Below, in pieces: positions 61,480 to 64,000 of a DNA stretch of 64,000 nucleotides (positions are counted from its first letter, which is position 1; each line of letters starts with the position of its first letter). Both the position numbers and the translations under genes were made by a program. The notes beneath the pieces were generated by a model. The model had not been told where the DNA came from. It made no database searches and worked only from the letters and a program-made list of their open reading frames with translations. Origin of the DNA: Paenibacillaceae bacterium (GTDB lineage: Bacteria; Bacillota; Clostridia; Lachnospirales; Lachnospiraceae); the NCBI GenBank assembly GCA_015057705.1, contig SVDU01000001.1, positions 186,001 through 250,000 on the forward strand, written 5' to 3'.

Positions 61480-62544
61480 CTATTTCACCTGTGCAGATTG
61501 AAACGTTTTCATTAATTTATTAAATTCTCCGTTAGAATAAAGGTAAGAATACTGATCACCGTCTTTAAGTTCACTTAGTATTACTTTAATCATTTTTTTA
61601 CGAATATCTTTCGTCTGGTCCGGTATTTTAATGTGCCGGTAAAGGAGGGTATTATCGAGTTTCCCAGGGTGAATCAGAGAGGTCAGCATGGAATTTAGAA
61701 GAGTTATGCTTTCGGAAACATTTTTCTGGTCAATGGCGGTTTGAAGGGGAGCTATATAAGTATCATACTCCTGTAAACAGAATAACTCTGCCAGCCTGGC
61801 TGATCGTTCTGATATTATTGTTGCGTCCTGAGGATGTCCTTCCTTTAGCGCAATATCAGATAGTTTCATTAATAGAAGTTGGATCTCCTGAACAGACATA
61901 AGCAGTCTTCGTTCTAACAATTCTCCGGCTTTCTCTGTTTTTCCCTGGGTAATTAAAATCTCTGCCATAAGAGGACGCTTATCAATGTCGTTTTGTTCAG
62001 GCAGTAAATCCAACAACTTCTGGGCTTTATCAGATTCCCCCATTCTTGTATAGTAGGAAGCAAGCATAAAATTCGCCTGTCTGCGGGTTTGCTCATCACC
62101 ATATTTTGCAGCCTGCTCATAAAGGGATATAATCTGGCTGCTGTATTTCTTTTTTTCCACGGTACTCATGGCTGCCATCAACATGGCACCTTGTAATAAA
62201 ACTGCAGCAGTGTGGATAAAATGACCGCAGGTCGGATATTCACGAATTTTTTCCAGAGTCAGGAGAAATCCGGTTTCAAATCCTTTCTTATGAATCACTT
62301 CCACAATCTCTTTGCAGATCTGACTGACTTCCTCTTTATCAGGTTCTGTATCAAAACATAAAAGAGTATTGATATCAATCTTTAAAAGACGTGCCAGTGC
62401 AGGCAGCAGGGTAATGTCAGGGGAGGTGCTTCCTTTTTCCCATTTGCTTACGGCAGGGGCAGATACGCCTAAATAATCGGCCATTTCTTCCTGGGTCAGC
62501 CCGGCTTCTTTCCTTTTTTCCCGAATCACGCTATTTAATGGCAT
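61480..62544 (-). CDS. XRE-family regulator with TPR-like C-terminal region
   Basis: 354 aa. The helix-turn-helix occupies about residues 5-60 (REKRKEAGLTQEEMADYLGVSAPAVSKWEKGSTSPDI). The remaining 290 residues are helical, with repeated pairs such as SLYEQAAKYGDEQTRRQANFMLASYYTRMG and AEILITQGKTEKAGELLERRL, typical of TPR regulators that bind peptides or proteins. ATG 62544 has GGAGG 7 nt upstream. An inverted repeat 30 nt upstream may be its operator. It is divergent from the DUF3784/SdpI genes. Confidence 0.9.
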   Translation of the reverse strand: MPLNSVIREKRKEAGLTQEEMADYLGVSAPAVSKWEKGSTSPDITLLPALARLLKIDINTLLCFDTEPDKEEVSQICKEIVEVIHKKGFETGFLLTLEKIREYPTCGHFIHTAAVLLQGAMLMAAMSTVEKKKYSSQIISLYEQAAKYGDEQTRRQANFMLASYYTRMGESDKAQKLLDLLPEQNDIDKRPLMAEILITQGKTEKAGELLERRLLMSVQEIQLLLMKLSDIALKEGHPQDATIISERSARLAELFCLQEYDTYIAPLQTAIDQKNVSESITLLNSMLTSLIHPGKLDNTLLYRHIKIPDQTKDIRKKMIKVILSELKDGDQYSYLYSNGEFNKLMKTFQSAQVK

Positions 62545-62573
62545 TGGTTTGTCCTCCGGTTTAATCAAACATA

Positions 62574-62592
62574 TGATACAGTAATCGTATCA
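62574..62592. promoter_or_regulatory. Inverted repeat upstream of the XRE gene
   Basis: TGATAC-N7-GTATCA, perfect 6-bp arms, 30 nt upstream of the XRE start. A plausible autoregulatory site. Confidence 0.5.
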
Positions 62593-62812
62593 GATCCGCT
62601 TTCAGACTTCAATGGAGTATTAATTAATCTGTTTCAGAAGAATTTAACCGCAGGTTAAGTCCTCGTTATTCAAACCAGACACATTTCTCAAAAATAAAGA
62701 ACCAAATGACTTGAAGTTATCTGCCATTTGTAATATCCTGATAATTAAGAGACTAAAATGTTTCAATGAAATACCAGGTACATAATATTATGGGGGACAG
62801 GAGGTTGATGCA

Positions 62813-63565
62813 ATGTTTGTTGTATGGATTATTTTTATACTGTTGTTTGTCTTGTCAGCCGTTTTACTGACAGGACGTGGTTCATTTCTCATTGCCGGGT
62901 ATAATACGTCAAGCCCTGAGGAGAAGGAAAAATATAATGCACAAAAGTTATGCCGGACGATAGGGGTTTCTATGATACTCATACTTTTCGCGACTGCAGG
63001 ACTTTTTTTCATTCCCTTAGACAGCGTTTACCGTACTCCCTATTTTATTTTTTATTTTATCTTCATGATCGCTGATATCGGGATCGCCTTTTATATTTCC
63101 AATACCCGGTGTTATAAGGCGGGATATGAAGATAAGAAAGATATACGCAAAAACAAAAAGGAAACGTTGTTTATAGCTGCCGGTATCTTTATTGTTATGT
63201 TTCCAGTTCTCCTTTTGGTATGTATTACGATGTACCGGGCTTCATTACCCCCTGTATATTCAATCGGTGGTGATACCCTGAAGATATCCTCCTTTTATGG
63301 TGAAACCATTCCCCTTGACGGAATAAAAACTATTACACTGGAAGAGACCATGCCTTTTGGATTAAGTAAGAAAAATGGTTCTGATTTAGGTTCCATTCTA
63401 AAAGGCCGGTTTGATGCGGACGGAAAAACTGCCCACGTATATATCGATGCTTCCAGGCCTCCTTTTATCCTGATTGAAACCGAAGAAGGACTGCATATCA
63501 TAAATGATCAGAGCCGGGAAAAAACGGAAGCACTTTACACGCAGTTGAAGTCACTGTTAAAATAG
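62813..63565 (+). CDS. DUF3784-like membrane protein with C-terminal PH-like domain
   Basis: 250 aa. The first 130 residues contain helices and the FLIAGYNTSSPEEKEKYNAQKLCRTIGVSMI block typical of DUF3784. A further helix (ETLFIAAGIFIVMFPVLLLVCITMY) leads to an extracytoplasmic or cytoplasmic beta-rich region (YSIGGDTLKISSFYGETIPLDGIKTITLEE...) resembling bacterial PH domains. RBS AGGAGG is about 8 nt before ATG. It is followed 27 nt later by the SdpI-type gene. Function unknown; this pairing is common near immunity-type genes. Confidence 0.8.
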   Translation: MFVVWIIFILLFVLSAVLLTGRGSFLIAGYNTSSPEEKEKYNAQKLCRTIGVSMILILFATAGLFFIPLDSVYRTPYFIFYFIFMIADIGIAFYISNTRCYKAGYEDKKDIRKNKKETLFIAAGIFIVMFPVLLLVCITMYRASLPPVYSIGGDTLKISSFYGETIPLDGIKTITLEETMPFGLSKKNGSDLGSILKGRFDADGKTAHVYIDASRPPFILIETEEGLHIINDQSREKTEALYTQLKSLLK

Positions 63566-63592
63566 CCTGAATTTCAGATAGGAGAGTCGCGT

Positions 63593-63976
63593 ATGGGTTT
63601 CTGGATTTTTATGACTGCAATGAATCTGGTATTACCTTTTATTATGATCGTGATTGGCTATATTTTTATTAAAAATCCTCCAAAGGAAATAAATCATTTG
63701 GTGGGATACCGAACTACCATGTCTATGAAAAACAAAGACACCTGGGATTTTGCCCACCACCATTGCGGAAAAAACTGGAGGATCACAGGACTTTGCATGC
63801 TGATTCCATCTGCCTTGGTAATGTTGCTTTTTATCGGAAAAGATACACAAACAGTGGGAAAAATCGGTTCTGTTGTGATAGGTGTGCAGACAGTTATACT
63901 GCTGGCATCTATAATTCCAACGGAAATGGCATTAAGAAAGAATTTCGATAAAGATGGAAATCGTATACAGATTTAA
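63593..63976 (+). CDS. SdpI/YhfL family membrane protein
   Basis: 127 aa with about three helices. The family block NHLVGYRTTMSMKNKDTWDFAHHHCGK matches the SdpI C-terminal domain (PxNxxxGYRTxxSxxNxxxWxxA). In Bacillus subtilis SdpI is the immunity protein and signal receptor for the SDP toxin; many family members have no known toxin partner and none is visible here. RBS ATAGGAGAG precedes ATG. The divergent XRE-TPR gene may regulate it. Confidence 0.85.
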   Translation: MGFWIFMTAMNLVLPFIMIVIGYIFIKNPPKEINHLVGYRTTMSMKNKDTWDFAHHHCGKNWRITGLCMLIPSALVMLLFIGKDTQTVGKIGSVVIGVQTVILLASIIPTEMALRKNFDKDGNRIQI

Positions 63977-63996
63977 TTACGAAGGAGAACATTATT

Positions 63997-64000
63997 ATGA
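63997..64000 (+). CDS. Start of a further gene cut by the window end
   Basis: GAAGGAG (63981-63987) followed 9 nt later by ATG 63997 indicates another gene of the same operon continuing beyond the window. Nothing can be said about its product. Confidence 0.5.

Overview
The window reads as chromosome from an anaerobic, saccharolytic member of the Clostridia, most likely Lachnospiraceae (Lacrimispora/Lachnoclostridium-like). The evidence is moderate-to-low GC, strong AGGAGG-type ribosome binding sites, many lipoprotein-dependent sugar ABC transporters, YesM/YesN-type two-component pairs, a GH112 phosphorylase, AzlCD, a LarBCE set and an rpsO-pnp housekeeping block. The family placement is inference; no rRNA or tRNA is present to confirm it. 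I saw no transposase, phage gene or CRISPR array.

Layout. 1-7 kb: a pectin-type sugar operon (LplB/LplC permeases, solute-binding lipoprotein, CE12-type acetylesterase, GH112 galactoside phosphorylase). 7-18 kb: two chemoreceptors, a non-coding transcription unit with a perfect sigma-A promoter (9.4-9.8 kb), a PflX-like radical SAM protein, AzlCD, and a YesM/YesN pair followed by an orphan TRAP-type binding protein. 18-24.5 kb: a LytTR regulator, then a LacI regulator with a CUT1 sugar ABC transporter; an identical 16-bp palindromic site lies before both the regulator and the transporter. 24.7-30.2 kb: DnaQ-like exonuclease with a Zn ribbon, a small membrane protein, GNAT, larB-larC-larE and a MupG-like protein.

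30.2-38.1 kb is a patchwork. A WYL regulator and an S51 peptidase, then a response regulator/kinase/ABC module, are interspersed with fragments of a ketopantoate-reductase-like gene. An intact copy of that gene lies at 37.2-38.1 kb. Two near-identical 43-bp hairpins and a perfect 42-bp repeat mark the joints. 38.2-40.6 kb: a saccharopine-dehydrogenase-like protein downstream of an unusual O-methyltransferase/MarR fusion. 40.8-45.9 kb: ApbE and a LysR regulator divergent from an FMN reductase and a three-domain FMN_red/FMN_bind/FAD reductase whose FMN_bind domain carries an ApbE flavinylation motif.

46-55.5 kb: an SGNH-like membrane protein, a small membrane protein, a LysR regulator, and an operon of a polyamine-type ABC transporter with adenine deaminase and a second amidohydrolase. 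55.5-58.3 kb: rpsO and pnp with a long double-stranded pnp leader. 58.3-60.4 kb: an ATPase/TOPRIM-like gene pair, which is a candidate defence or nucleic-acid-processing module. 60.5-64 kb: a frameshifted DUF2628-type gene, an XRE-TPR regulator, a DUF3784-like membrane protein and an SdpI-family protein. The strongest candidates for undescribed biology are the 9.4-kb RNA, the ATPase/TOPRIM pair and the methyltransferase/MarR fusion.
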